Shown: positions 47,186 through 61,400 of the stretch, piece after piece
How the letters are laid out: each line of letters begins with the position of its first letter
How positions within the stretch are numbered: the stretch's first letter is position 1
Assembly: GCF_902713425.1 (NCBI RefSeq)
Contig: NC_081198.1
Location: 7,414,492 to 7,478,491 of the forward strand
Source of the DNA: Acipenser ruthenus
Taxonomy: Eukaryota; Chordata; Actinopteri; Acipenseriformes; Acipenseridae
Length of the DNA stretch: 64,000 nucleotides
Reading direction: 5' to 3'
Program-made: the position numbers and the translations under genes
The notes under the pieces: model-generated
What the model saw: only the letters and a program-made list of their open reading frames with translations
Database searches by the model: none
Told to the model about the DNA's origin: nothing

Positions 47186-48284
47186 TAAAATAAATGAATA
47201 AATAAAAGTGTGTTTTAAAAAAACAACTTTATTGCAATATGACTTTAATAAAGAAGTGAATGCTGCTGCAACAAATGAAAGACAATGATAGGGCAACCAT
47301 ATCATTTATGTGCAAGAAATAATTATTTATTGTGTGGCTTTGAGCATTGTTGAGTCTTTTCTAACAAGGCAAACTTATAACCTTGCTTGTCTGTGTTGGT
47401 CTGTACTTGGTAATGTGCATCTGGAAGGGACTTGTTCCAAGGTGAATGCTTCAAACAAGCCTGCTTCTGCTAAGTGTTTTGAACGCCTCCAGTTTTGTGC
47501 TTTGTGCATTTACAACCCTACCAAAGAAACAATAAAACACAACATGCAATTTGTCTCACCTGACTAATACTGATTAATACTTATTAAATTCAGTATCATT
47601 TTATTTTTTTTAACTTTACTAACGTTTTTTTTATGTTTTTAACTGATTAACCAAAGGCATTATGAACAAACTAGAAACTTACACAATTAAAATAATTGAA
47701 TAATTTATTTTGAGCGTGTGCATTTTTGGTGTGAGAATGTAATACCTAAGTAAATGTAGATGCTGTGTACAACAAATGTGTCATAACACACATAAATAAA
47801 CAAAATACTCAATATTCCTTCCTTCAGGTGTGCTATGTAATTTGTGTGTATTTTATTTGTTATCAAGTCATTGTACCTTTTGGAAGTATACCAGGTGTCT
47901 GCGTTATCCTCCCCGCTGTTTATGGTATTTGGGGTGTAATATGCATATTTTTATTTTACCCCATTAATACCTTCTAAATATCTTGGTATCCCTAAATAGA
48001 CAACCAACCCCTTTTTTGTTACATACACCCTACAAGTGCAGTGGTGTTCCAGATGTTATCCAATTATAACGGGGTACGACATTCAATGACTTAAGGGAAC
48101 TATTTTTCTACAGCCAGATATAAAATCCACAATAAAGTGCTATATGTTCACACATATTAGAAACAGTATGCTTCACATCAGAAATTTCCAGTTACAAAAT
48201 GGACCGTAATTTCCAGTATTGTTAAATAAACTCAATCGCATAATGAAGAACATGTGCCACGCTGATTTTAAAGTGAAATATTAA
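47186..48284. other. TMEM53 3' UTR and spacer before DMAP1
   Basis: After the TMEM53 polyadenylation signals the sequence is AT-rich. Open frames at 47310-47567 and 47765-47977 have no recognisable homology and I do not treat them as genes. Confidence 0.4.
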
Positions 48285-48515
48285 GAACTACAATTCCCAG
48301 AGTTCACCCGTGTGCTGTTCTGAAATAACTAAAGGATTCGAGGGAGGCGATGTTAATTAACAACTACGACTCCCAGAATCCCTATCGGTATTGTTGCTAC
48401 CTCATTGATTTTTGGGAAGACTGTATCGTATGAGAGCGGTATTTGGAAAGATTTATGATTATATTATTACTTTTTAATTAAATAAAAAAGCGTGACCCGA
48501 GGACAGGTGTGAGAA
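48285..48515 (+). promoter_or_regulatory. DMAP1: DMAP1 promoter with two SBS-type motifs and probable 5' UTR exon
   Basis: ACTACAATTCCCAG at 48287-48300 and ACTACGACTCCCAGAATCCC at 48363-48382 match the SBS motif (ACTACAAxTCCCAGxxTGC) bound by ZNF143 and THAP11 at many housekeeping promoters. A probable non-coding first exon ends in a donor, either GACAG|GTGTGAG (about 48507) or GAGAA|GTAAGT (48515), and joins the acceptor at 49432. The motif matches are direct; factor binding is inferred. Confidence 0.55.
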
Positions 48516-49438
48516 GTAAGTGTAGTGTCTCATAGATATATTTTTAGACATTTAAAATGTTCAATAATTCATTTTAAGTGCGCGCGCCGTTCTGAGGCCT
48601 GTGCATTTTATAATCCTTGATGTGTTTACATTGAGTTACAGTACACCATTAGTTAGCTGTAGACAGTACGTAGTAACTGTCTTATAATATATATTTATAT
48701 CAGGTTTCATTTTTAATTAACGTGTTGAGCAAAATATTTTCCACATGGAAACATAATGATGAGTGAGAGAAACGTTTTTTTTTTTTTTTCTACCGGTGTA
48801 AGAGTATTCTTCCCATATTTTTTGGTATTGTCTCTTAAGTGTGATGACTGATCATCGTGTTGTTTTTATTGAAAGTAATTTCAAGCTACTGTTAAGAGTT
48901 GTATAATTGCGCATAATTTGTAATTCAGTTTATTATTATATGTCTTATTTATTTTGTGTTTTGTAAAAAATGAATTTTGCAGATTCCACTGTCGATGTGT
49001 TTTTTTCATTTGGTGACCGGGTTGGGCATCAGGTACGGTCAATTATATCATTAGTGCAAACTGGTGTCTCTGTTGAAAAACCGTTCAATTTAATTGAAAA
49101 GTAAATAGTAGTCGCAGTTTATACAAAGCGCAGCACACACTACACTCTCTTGGGATTACGTTTTTAGAACTGTCGCAGCATTACATTCAGCAGAGTGGAA
49201 AGTGACATACATCCTTTCTGATTCGCGTGTTCCACACAAAATCAGATTTCTGTTCTGAAGTGAGTATATGCTGTAATAATTTATTCAAGTTACAATAACT
49301 GCTGTTAGGGGGGACCGCCTCACGTTCACCGAATTTAAATACAGAACATCTCAGCCCTGCTTTGTACTAAAAGAGTAATGTTTTTTTCTATCCAAACGAC
49401 TAAACTCAGATCTTAATGTTACTTTTTTACAGGTGAAA

Positions 49439-49702
49439 ATGACGACAGGGGCAGATGTTCGAGATATACTGGAGCTGGGGGGTGGAGAAGTGGATGCTGG
49501 ACCAATCAGTAAAAAAGACATTATCAACTCAGATAAGGTAAGACAAGTCTCAAGGTTTACCTGTGAAACTCATGGTTTTTCACAATTGAGTCTCACAGCA
49601 GTGCACATTCACTGTTAAATGTCAATTTAACTATTTCTATTTTATTTATTTAAAAGGAGCAAAAGCAGACAGTATTTTCTTTTCCTGACTAGTTACAGTT
49701 GT

Positions 49703-49750
<48 letters not shown>

Positions 49751-52700
49751 ATGTACTCGTGCTGTATTTGTGTCGTTTGCTTCGCTCCCAGTGTGCATAG
49801 CCCTTAAATCTAGGGCAGTGGCGTAGCTGTCAGCCATGTGCAAAAATCTTGATCTGTCACCAGCAACCCGCTTTGTTTGGTTTTACAAAATTGTAGAGGT
49901 GGGTACAGTAAGTTAAATGCTTGTCAAAACAGCTTTAGGATGTCAATTATGGATTAATACTGTATTCTTGTTACCATACTGTTGCCAGCAAATATCGAAT
50001 TATCCTCATCCTCACTACCTTTCTGCCTGTTGGGCTGAAATTTCACCTCTGGGCAGACAAATGAAGCCTTTACCTTCTCCTAGAGACAGGCACTGTGTGG
50101 GCAGCAGGGCTTGAAATTGTTAAGAGCTAAAAGGAAAGCTGCTTAGTAAATGTCTCTTAGACTCACATTTGACATTAGGGAGCATTTGTGTCTGGTACTT
50201 CATATATCATTTACAGAGACTCCCTTTAGAGAAGAAAAAAATATAAATGTATATAGGCAGCTTATCAGACTGCACATTATCTGCTTGCATTCACTGCTTT
50301 TTTATTGAGGGGTCTGAATTGCTGTCAGAATTCTGGGTACTGCTACTCAAATATGTTGGAACTTAACAGCTATAACAAAATAAAATCAGTCGGCTGGGAA
50401 TTACAGCTAATTATGTATGTATGTATGTATGTATGTATGTATGCACATTTTTATGTAACTTAATTGAACGTCCTTGGGATCAGGGTAACTTTTCTGGAGC
50501 CACTTGAATTAAAGTTTAGTGTTCTGCCAAATATATATTTGGTATTTTAAAATGGCAAGAATAGAGGGAGCAATCTCATTGCCTAACATGTGTTCCTACT
50601 AGGGATGTGCACGACAAATATTTTGACTATCGATAATTCCACAGCTGTTGAGGTCGACTAATCGAATAGTCGCCCCCCCCCCGCCCCGCCTCCCATTCAA
50701 AATGAGACGTACATTAAATGCGAAATAATGCAAAGTGACAATTATTGCAATTGCAATAAATTCTGAACTTTATTTTAAAATACTTAGCTAACTTTGTTAA
50801 ATAAACATTAGGCTATGTAAAAAATACCTTCCTATTAGGAAACATACAGAAATGCCATAACAGCAGCAATAACATAAGCATACCGTCAACTCTCGTGTGA
50901 GACTCTCGTATTTTGCAAGCAAGTGTTATTTTTTTTACCGATATTGTCACAAGCTTTTCCGTTAATTACAATTTCAAATGAACTATAAAGGTTGTGACAA
51001 TTAAAAAAAAAAAAAAAAGAGTATAATTTTTATTCAATTATTAATTTAATTTTCATTCAATAATAGTTTAGCAATGTGAGCTGCGAGGCAAATGCCTTAA
51101 CATTAGCATCCTTGTGGCAATAATGTTTTCTGGTCATAACAGCGAAATACAAAATGCATTAGACTATCTAGCTAGCTAATTTATACAATCCACTTAACTA
51201 AACCACACACAACATATAGACTACCGGTCTACGTTAAATCAAATCGGCAACATACCTGTGCGTTCGAGTTCCAGTGAATAAAAAATAAATAGCCTGTATA
51301 GGCAATAGCTTGCTATGTATGTAGCTAGCTTAATAATATTAATAAATAAATGAATGAACAAAAAGGCCTGAGTGGCATTAACGCACTAGCCTTCCATGGA
51401 AGCAAAAAAAAAATCCTAACTAAAACTTTAGGAATAGTTAGGCTAGCAATGTCCATTATTATCATCATGTTCACTTATTCTTGTTTAATCAGCATGTCCA
51501 TCAGGTCCGGCAATACTGCAGCAGACGGTGCTCAGGCAGAGTTTGTTGTTTTTGTTTCAACTTCAGAGCCTCAGTAGCTATTGCACTGTGATGAAAATGC
51601 GACACAAGACGGCTGGCCGCACCGACTACATTATGTATGGCACCAAGTTTAAAGCCATCGTTGAAGGCGAGCTGCAGAGTGTGCAAAGCACAAATTCGAG
51701 TCCCATTCAGCAAACTCCGAAGGTGATGTTGCTGGCATTGTCGTGAACACAGGCAGTGATCCCCCCCCTAGTTAAACCCGAATGGTCTACAGCGGTGTTT
51801 AACACATTTGCGAGATTCTCTGCTGTATGCTTCTGGGAAGCATGTCCTTTGCCACCATATTAGCAATAAGGGCTGATGTTTTTCAGCACGTACGACGTTG
51901 TCACACTGACAAGGCCTCACCGCAAAGGATGCAATGGCGGTTTGTTGCGGTCCTCTTTTCTGTCGTTGCTAGCGTCACAGAACGGTGTTTGGCTTTTAGG
52001 TGGGTTAACATACCAGTTGTAGATTTGTGGTAGTTTAATTGCACTGCACATATTTTACACTTAACAGTGTTTTCATTTACTTTGTCAGGAGTATTTCTAT
52101 GCAGAACTTTTCTGTGAGTAAGCCATCGTTAGCCGAGGTACGTTCTAGTTTAGCCAATCACAGACAAGAAATAACAAATCCCACCCTCCAGTCAATCTTC
52201 ATTACCGCTACATAGAGAGCCAATCAGCAGTACAGCCTTTAAAATAAAATCAATATATACATTTTTTTTTTTTTAGCTTTCGAATGTTGGATTCACTTGT
52301 CGATAGGTGCCATCGTTATCGAATGTTCGAATGTTCGACTATTCGGTCTCACCCCTATTATTATTATTATTATTTATTTCTTAGCAGACGCCCTTATCCA
52401 GGGCGACTTACAATTGTTAGAAGATATCACATTATACATTATTTCACATTATACAGATATCACATTATTTTTACATACAATTACCCATTTATACAGTTGG
52501 GTTTTTACTGGAGCAATCTAGGTAAAGTACCTTGCTCAAGGGTACAACAGCAGTTCCTACCTGTGCAGATAGGCCCCAGTACCAGCACAGTTTGGAACTT
52601 TTTTAGGACCACTTACTTGACAACCAATTCACTTTTGGAGGGGTGGGATTTTATAAATGCAATAACACACTCCAGGGTATTCAAGTATGGTCCAGAACTG

Positions 52701-55700
52701 GCAGGCCTAGGCTGTTTAACAGAACCACACCTATAAGCATGTAGATGTTGGACCATATTTGAGAACAACCTTTGATTTCTGTGATGTACTGTACATAGAC
52801 ACAAATAACCCAAGTAAACAAAACAAACAAACACAAAGAGAAACAACTTGGTGACCTAGGTACAAATACTATTTAACAAACTTCCACCAATAATAAACGC
52901 TTAAGATTCTGAGCTGCATCCTAAATGGCCACTTGGTGTCACTCTTGTTCCACACCTGTTTTTAAAAGCCAACTGTTCAGAAAACAAATTATCCAGACCC
53001 TCTAATGAAGATTTTCCTTATAACTACCATTTAATCAATATTTTTATTAACAATATATATGTTTTTTTTTTTTTCTGCACAGTAATCACATTATGATGCT
53101 GACGTTACTCTTAGATTCCTTCCGCCTCAGGAGATGGTAGTGTTTGGAGAGCTTTTGAAATTCTTCTTCTGCCAGTCACTGAAGCACTTGTTGTGAGACG
53201 GTCTGCCTGTTGTTTGTGACATCTTGGATGTTCATTCCCACGCTGTGACCCTTTCTTTTTATTTTAAAAGAAAAGTAAAAAAAATCATGAGCCTTTAACT
53301 GCACATCCCTTGTCTAAAAGAGTCACAGTCTTGCTATTTTAAAAGGTTAGCGCTATAGAATGATAATGAGATTATTTTCTTGAACAATGGCTGAGCAAAT
53401 CGTTCGTGTTCTTTCATTGAAATCACTATCATACTTATAAGGTTTTGTTTTGTTTTTGTTTTCTGCTCCTTAGAAAAAGTCCAAGAAATCTGCAGAAACT
53501 TTGACGTTTAAAAGACCTGAGGGGATGCACAGAGAGGTCTACGCACTACTCTACTCTGACAAAAAGTATGTTTTCGTTAAAACAGGACAGCCCAACATTT
53601 ACATTTTTACTTCTAAATAAATATTGTTTTTTTGGTAAGTAACTTGATTTTGTAATCTGTTAGTTTGGTGAATTTATTTGGTTGTCTTTTGGGAAAAACA
53701 AGGTGTAATCAATCCCAGCCGATGGTAAAAAAAAGAGAAACAAAATGATCAGGCACATTTCAAAGAGGAAACAAATAATAATTTTAAAGCAAAAACCTCA
53801 TGTTACTAATATACCCCAAGTGCGGCTGTGTTAACAACTAGGCAGAGAGTATATGTTTAACTGCTGAGTGCAGTAGACACCAATAACTAATCGGAGTGTC
53901 CTGTTTCACTGGGGAAACCACAGGGAAAATGCTGACACCAAAAAGTTGAGCTTTTTTTTTTTTTTTTTTTAGAAACAGATGCATTACACAATCTCTCATC
54001 CTGGAACAATGTGACTAGCATTGTGCACATTTCCGAGGATTCTTTTAGAGATTCAAAATTCTTTTAGTTGGCTCTGTTTACAACATGAGCAGTAAAATGT
54101 GACACTGTGTTGCCAATCTTCAATTAAACCCCACAGAAGGATTATACATAATTAAATGACTATTGATTTAAACACACACAATTAGAATATGTTCTTCTTT
54201 ATTTATTTATGTTCTCATTTCAGAGATGCCCCCCCATTACTGCCCAGTGACACGACTCAGGGTTATCGGACAGTCAAAGCCAAGCTGGGCTGTAAGAAGG
54301 TGCGCCCCTGGAAATGGATGCCTTTCACAAACCCGGCCAGGAGGGATGGAGCCATATTTTACCACTGGAGGCGCATGGCAGAGGAAGGCAAGGATTATCC
54401 CTTTGCCAGGTTTAATAAGGTAATTTGTATGGGCACAGTTGCATGTTGTCCTATGTTCAACTGGAATAGTCTGTTTTTTATGATATTTCCAATGTGTGTG
54501 CCCTTCATGCAGAATTGTGTTCATTTCAAAACTATAACTAGTGCACCTGTTTGTATGATTTTGCTGATTGTCAATATTTTATTGTTGCCTTCTTGTTGGA
54601 CATGCAACTATGTCAATGGTTGTAGTTTAACAGGTTATGTAAGCTAAAGCAGTATTAAATAATACATTGTTCAGCATTTTCATTCTTGTCTTCACATGTT
54701 AATAATACTATTTATTATTTTTAGACAGTGCAGGTGCCTGTGTACTCTGAGCAGGAGTATCAGATGTACCTTCCTGATGAAGGATGGACTAAAGCTGAAA
54801 CGGATCACCTCTTTGACCTCTGCAAGCGTTTTGATCTGCGGTTCATTGTCATCCATGACCGCTATGACCACCAGCAGTTCAGGGTGAGCAGAGGGGAAGA
54901 GATGAGATTAGTGTCTGCATCATTACCAACATGCTGCAGTTCACCAGGATATGTGTTAGGAGCAGTATCAAAACAGCCCCCCCCCCCCCCCCCCCCCATC
55001 CAATAGCGTCACATTTTGTGTGTCCATGATGCACTATAAACGCATTTGAGTCTTTAAGTTTTCTTCTCCCTTCTATTTATTAGTCTCAGCTTGTTAAGTG
55101 GCGTCATTCAAGATCCAATTTACTCACTTCTAATAATCTTTGTATTTTTTTATTTAAATATATTTTATATTGTAAATGATCTTTCTATTTAGTTCCTTAT
55201 GTTACGTTATGCTAAGTAATGTAAGTGGAAAAGTATATTTTTGTGAAATTCATTCGTTTTCTGAGCTGCTCCTCTTCTGTTGGTGTTATTTGAAATAAGT
55301 AGCTTGATTTGACTTGAATCTTTCAGTTTGCTATTCATTGTAATCTTAAGGTATACATGATCCTCAGTCCTCTTTTGAAGGTTGCTTATCAAGAGTGTTT
55401 GCTATCTAGTTTAGCTTTCTTGTTGTGGTTGTATAAAGTTCCATCAGCATATCTGCAGCTTAAATTCTTAATAAACCTACAAAAATGGCATCTATAAAGA
55501 GCACAATTAGTTGTGGTCAAAGTACATGTCTCCTGGTGTCTGTTACATTAATCTGTTTCAGTAGATCATTTTCCACATAATTAGTACACTGTATACTACC
55601 TTTGCAATAATTAGGTAACATCTAAAAAGTCTGCTTATTTTTTTTTTTTTTTTGCTCAATCTATTTAGAAACGCTCAGTTGAAGACCTGAAGGAACGCTA

Positions 55701-58378
55701 CTACAATATCTGTGCCAAACTCACCAAGATACGTGCTCCTTCCGGAACTGACCCCAAAATCTACGTGTTCGACGCTGGCCATGAGAGACGGAGGAAAGAT
55801 CAGTTGGAAAGACTGTACAACCGCACACCTGAACAGGTAAGTAATGACTTAACACAAGTCAGAACACTTCACAGGTATAAAAGCAAAGAAATATTCTGTC
55901 TTCTGTGAGTTGCCTTTGCCCTCAGACCACCAGATGGCACCTTTTCCTTATCATTTCCAACACTTGCAATATTAAACCAGCTAGTTTTACCTCCGCTCAG
56001 CTCAATCCCCAGCCTGGATGTAGGACTTGTAATGAGAATGAGAGGAGCTATGAGATCATAGTCCCAACTTAATTTTGTAATCATGTGCGTTCTTGTTTCT
56101 TGGCTCTTGAAGAGAGCTACACGTCAACCGCTAACCTATTTTCCTTTTTAGATTTTCTACGTCAGTTAAACTCTAGAACAAGAGATATTAAAATTAACCC
56201 AATGCTGGATGTTGGCAGGGATTTTGGGGGAGCCAGATGCAGTCTAGTTCTATAAGGATTATTTTCAGTCAGTAGCCTGAGAAATTTGTCAGGGCAGCAG
56301 TGTGGAGTAGTGGTTAGGGCTCTGGCCTCTTGACCGGAGGGTCGTGGGTTCAATCCCCGGTGGGGACACTGCTGCGTACCCTTGAGCAAGGTACTTTACC
56401 TAGATTGCTCCAGTAAAAACACAACTGTATAAATGGGTAATTGTATATAAAAATAATGTGATATCTTGTAACAATTGTAAGTCGCCCTGGATAAGGGTGT
56501 CAGCTAATAAATAAATAATAATAATAAATGCTTAATTTGTTCAAGACCATTTCACAAAAAAAAACAATTAAGACATGGTAAAATACTTCTTGTTCCCTTA
56601 GTGGATTAAGGGAACCTACAAAACATTCCAAAATCTGTGGTAACTTATTTTCTATTGATTTCAATGTATTCGGCTTTGTTTAGTAATTGACATTTTAATA
56701 TCCAGTCGTTGCCACTTATTTAGTGAAATTACCTTTGGATTGATATCTTTTAATGTGGTAGAAGAGAGGGTGAGGTGACAAAGGGGTGTATTCTCCAATA
56801 TTTCAGATTTGTCCTGAAGGGAAACATCAGTAAATTATTTATGTGGTTAAGCAGGGAGAATCTGGTGTATAATAATAATCTTGGGTCTTCACTGATTTGA
56901 CTTGACACCAAAGGTTTACATTAAAAAATGTATTCTATTTTTGACATGTAAAGCGCTGTTTAACAAGCTGTCTACTTCATCAGGTATTCCAGTACATGTT
57001 TTTTTTTTGGGGGGGGGGGGGGCCTCTGCATTACCGTAATACTGCTAGCTGTTCGTCACATTTATTCTAGTGTGTCTTTGCTGTTCGTATGGCCTCACCA
57101 TGGTGTTGCTATTCCTTGCCCTGTTCTGCAGGTGACAGAAGAGGAGTATCTGATACAGGAGTTGCGGAAGATTGAAACCAGGAAGAAGGAGAGGGAGAAG
57201 AAAGCTCAGGATCTGCAGAAACTCATCACAGCCGCTGACAGCACCACTGAGATGCGTCGGGCAGAACGCAAAGCCACCAAGAAGAAACTTCCACAAAAAC
57301 GAGAAACTGAAAAACCGGTGAGTCCTCTTGGAGATGACAGTACCTTACCATCCAACCATGGTGATTGTAATATTCTTGCTGCGGTTAAGCATATAAACAG
57401 AAGTTACCAGCTCTGTATATATTTAGTTAGGGCTGTATTCCTCTCCCACTGTGTCTCTACAAACACCACTCAAAAGTGACATCTGCTGTTCAATAAATAG
57501 GCTGGAGCTGCTACAGTGCCCTGACAAAAAAAAAAGACATAAATAAGAAAAAGAAGTCTTGCATATTATTGCAACTTGCATTTGTCAAAGAGATCATCCT
57601 GCATATTAACATTACAGTTTCTGGTTTGTTTTTGTATTAGACGTACGAAAGGCCAAAAACATGAAATCAAAGGTCATGCATATGGTGGAGCTGATTTAGC
57701 ATTGTTTCCAGTCAACACATATTTTTGGCTTTTTGTAGCTCCAGACTGGTTGCCTAGATTATGATTGTCCATAACTGAAACCTCTATCATACATTCTGAG
57801 GAAGTCAAGTTATCAAACATCTTTGAAAAGCATTAGCCAATTTTAACAAGATGCCCAGTCCCTGCTGATGAGAAGCATCCCCACAGCATGATGCTGCCAC
57901 CACCATACTTCACTGTAGGGATGGTGTGTCTTGAGGCATGGGCAGTGTTAGGTTTGCGCTACATTTGTATTACTTTATCTCTAACTTCTGTAGAATGCTC
58001 TTTGGTCAGATTCACAGCCTGACCAATGATCCTTCAACAGTGGGGTTTTTATCCAGAAAATGTGACAGCAACTTTAATGGTTCACAGGTGGTGGCCAATT
58101 GTAAGGTAATTGTGTCCTCGTTAGGGCAATTTCTTTCATCGGTGTAAACTGGGAGCTTCCACAGCACAGGGGTTGAATACTTATGCAAGCAAGATATTTC
58201 AATTTTTTATTTTTCTTAAAAATATTTCCCAACATAAAACCAATGTCACCTTACAATAATTGATTTTGAGTTTCAGTGTTTTAGAATAAAATATCAAACA
58301 GAACGAAATTTCAATGTACCATTTGTAATTCAGTAATATGAGAGAATTGGTCAGGGGTCTGAATACTTTTGCAAGGCA

Positions 58379-58448
<70 letters not shown>

Positions 58449-61400
58449 ATAAATAAATATAAAAGCACTGTGTGAAATGTGCATGTGAATAATATAGCAA
58501 CACCCAAAACACCCTGTCTTTCGAACACAGTTTTATTTTCTATAACACTAAAAGATTTGAAACTTTTTGACTAAAGAATAGAATAGAATATTAGACCCTT
58601 GTGTTCTTTCCCCACCCCAAAGAAAAGAAAGGAAAAAAACTCTCTGCATGTGAACAGGACCTCTTAAGAAGCCAGCATGTTCAAAGAGCCACCCTGTATA
58701 AATATCTTCAAATAAATATATTCATCCCAGCTGAGGAGTCGCATCTGGCACAGTGGGATCCTGACAAGTTCTACAAATTAGCAGGACCATACGATGTACA
58801 AAACAAACACTGCATGTCACAGCTACAGCAGTGTGATATTTGTATACCCACACCATTTTTGATTAAGTGTTTAATCTTGTTGGGAGCCAAGGTGCTGTAG
58901 CTTTGCATGAACAGTGGCATTATGAAAGAGAGCCCTTCTAATGAGGGTGGTATGTGGTAGGGTATCTGTCAGTTAAAGGTTTTGTGAAACACATTCCCGC
59001 TATGATGCATGCGGCAGAATTGAGGAGGCTGCTTTTGATACAAGAGGCGTCTGAGCTCCTTTTTATTTTTAAGCTCTGATTTTTTTCTGATGGTAATGCA
59101 GGCACTTGTATTGAAGACTCGAGTTTCTTCCTGAAGCCTGATTTAACACTTTGCTTCTAAATGACAAGTGACAACCATACATCATTCTATAAATGTCATG
59201 TGGATTATCTTTAAATCTAAGCATAGAAATCTGCATCTGATTTAAAGTTGTTTCTATTACATTACAATATGATTCAGATAAACATGTATTTGTAATTGTG
59301 ATGGTAGACAATTTAATTTCTCACCCTTTTGAATGTCAAGGTGACTTAATTTGTTCATTTCACAAAAAAGCTGCCCTAAGAAAAGATAAATCAGGCCACT
59401 TATCACTGACCATTATTGCATACTCGAAGGAGCAGCCACTGTTTGTAGTTAATCAGAAGCCTGTATCAGCAATCCAAAACACTGTTTTTGGGTAGCTTCC
59501 AAGAACGGAGATGTCACCGCTGATTGAAATGAAGCCTTGCATTGTGCTGTTTGTGTTCTAACTTCCTGTGCCCTCTCTCCTCTTACAGTCTGTTCCTGAG
59601 ACCGCAGGCATCAAGTTCCCAGACTTCAAATCGGCAGGTGTCACTTTGCGAAGCCAAAGGGTAGGGGTGACTAGTTTTCTTGAATATTATATTTAATTTA
59701 ATTTTTTAATTTTTTTTTTAATAGGTTTAAACCTTGTTGTGTTACAGCAAATTCCAGAACTGTTTTGAAATTGATTTACATTGAATGCGGTAACTAACAG
59801 ACAGCAGTTGGCATTATCACTATGCTGCAGTTCAGTTTGTTACTTATTAATTTAGTGTCATACACAAGCAAGGGAAGGTGGTTGAGTGCATTTAGAGTCT
59901 AAATTTCACTCCAGCTGAATTTCAGATGGAGTGTTTTCAAATTCTTCAACAAATCTCTTTTTATAGATGAATTCATTTCTGTGTTTCCTACTTCCTTGGT
60001 TATTTTTAGTTGAAGGATGGGGGGGGGGGGTTGGGGGTTGAGGTTTGGGGTTGGTTATTCCTAAAGAGGTCTATACACTGCTTCTTATCTCTACCTTTAA
60101 AAAAAAAAAAAAAAAAAAAAAGTCAAAAGACTTAATAAAAAAATGACAGCTGACTTGGTTAATTACATTCTAATGATTACACATCCTGTACAGTTAAAGA
60201 GGTTTAAAACGATCTGGCCTTTACTGTGAAAACAAAAGAATCAGGAAATAATTGCTAGATGCTTAAGAAGCGGTGTGTTTTACTTTACTCTCATTAGTAA
60301 AATGTTATGATTTATGCAGCTGCCGCCAGACTAATATCTTTAAAATTTAGCCAAGGAAGCCGATTTATCTTTAAGACTGATGAGAGGAGATTGCTCTCTA
60401 TGCAAAACGCATTAAAGCTAAATGAGGAGTCTATTACTCAAATATGGCTGATAATCCGTTAGCTAGACTCCACTAACTAAACAGATTTAGATGTGTCACT
60501 ATAGTGACAACCTCATCTCTGAAGTGCATTACATCGGAATTAACTTTGATAAGTGTTTTGTGGGTTTTTTTCTACGTTTTTCCTAACATTCTTCTAATTT
60601 TAAGACCAGCTCTTTCATAGAATGAATTTGCATTTGCTTTCAATCCAGCTTTTATTACCCTATGCCTCTTTTACTTATTCTTGTGTGCATGTTGTTTTGT
60701 GTTCATCTTCCTTTGCAAAGACATGAATTCAAATAGGCTGGTATTTGTTTCAACTCTTTCTCTGTAAATGGTGTTTTTCCTTTAAGAAAAATAAAGCTAA
60801 TTAATTTTTTGTTTTTAATTTGTAAAACATGGAAGTCATGTCAGTTGAAAACTGGTTAGCACATTTAAATTCATATCAGCTTTATTTAGCTCTAAAGAAA
60901 AATAAGGCTGGACGTGAAACAATAAAAAATAATTTATTTTTGTATTTGTTAACATTTTATTTATAAAATTTGTAACAAATGTCTGGTTTGTTTGCCTACA
61001 CAGTCAAATAATTATATTGGAGGACTTCTATATTTACAGCAAAATTATATTTAGTAGCACAACAATAAAAACAGGTAGGGGTAATTGACGGTTTATGTAT
61101 AAAATAATGCTGTCAGAGTGGTCGGCTGGAAAAAGACTGTACATTGCAAGTTCATTTTATTTATTTTAGGCTGAATGAAGGAGCAGCAGTATTTTATGGT
61201 ATGGTAGTTGTTTGCTGTCTGCTTTCCAACACTGGAACCCAGCTATATATATTCTGCTTAAATAGGGGAAGTAATGCAATACTAACTTAAAACTGAGAGA
61301 TACTTGAAATATCACCTTTGTGTCCATATCCACTACCTAGGGTAAATGTATGTACACTGTTTGTTAATCTATCTATATATCTATATAATTATTTTTTTTT

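Noticed and set aside
51501-51713. Host ZBED-family gene
   Set aside because: The BED finger and hAT-like segment sit between hAT-type termini with a matching 8-bp duplication, and the C-terminal part is missing, so this is a transposon remnant and not a host gene.
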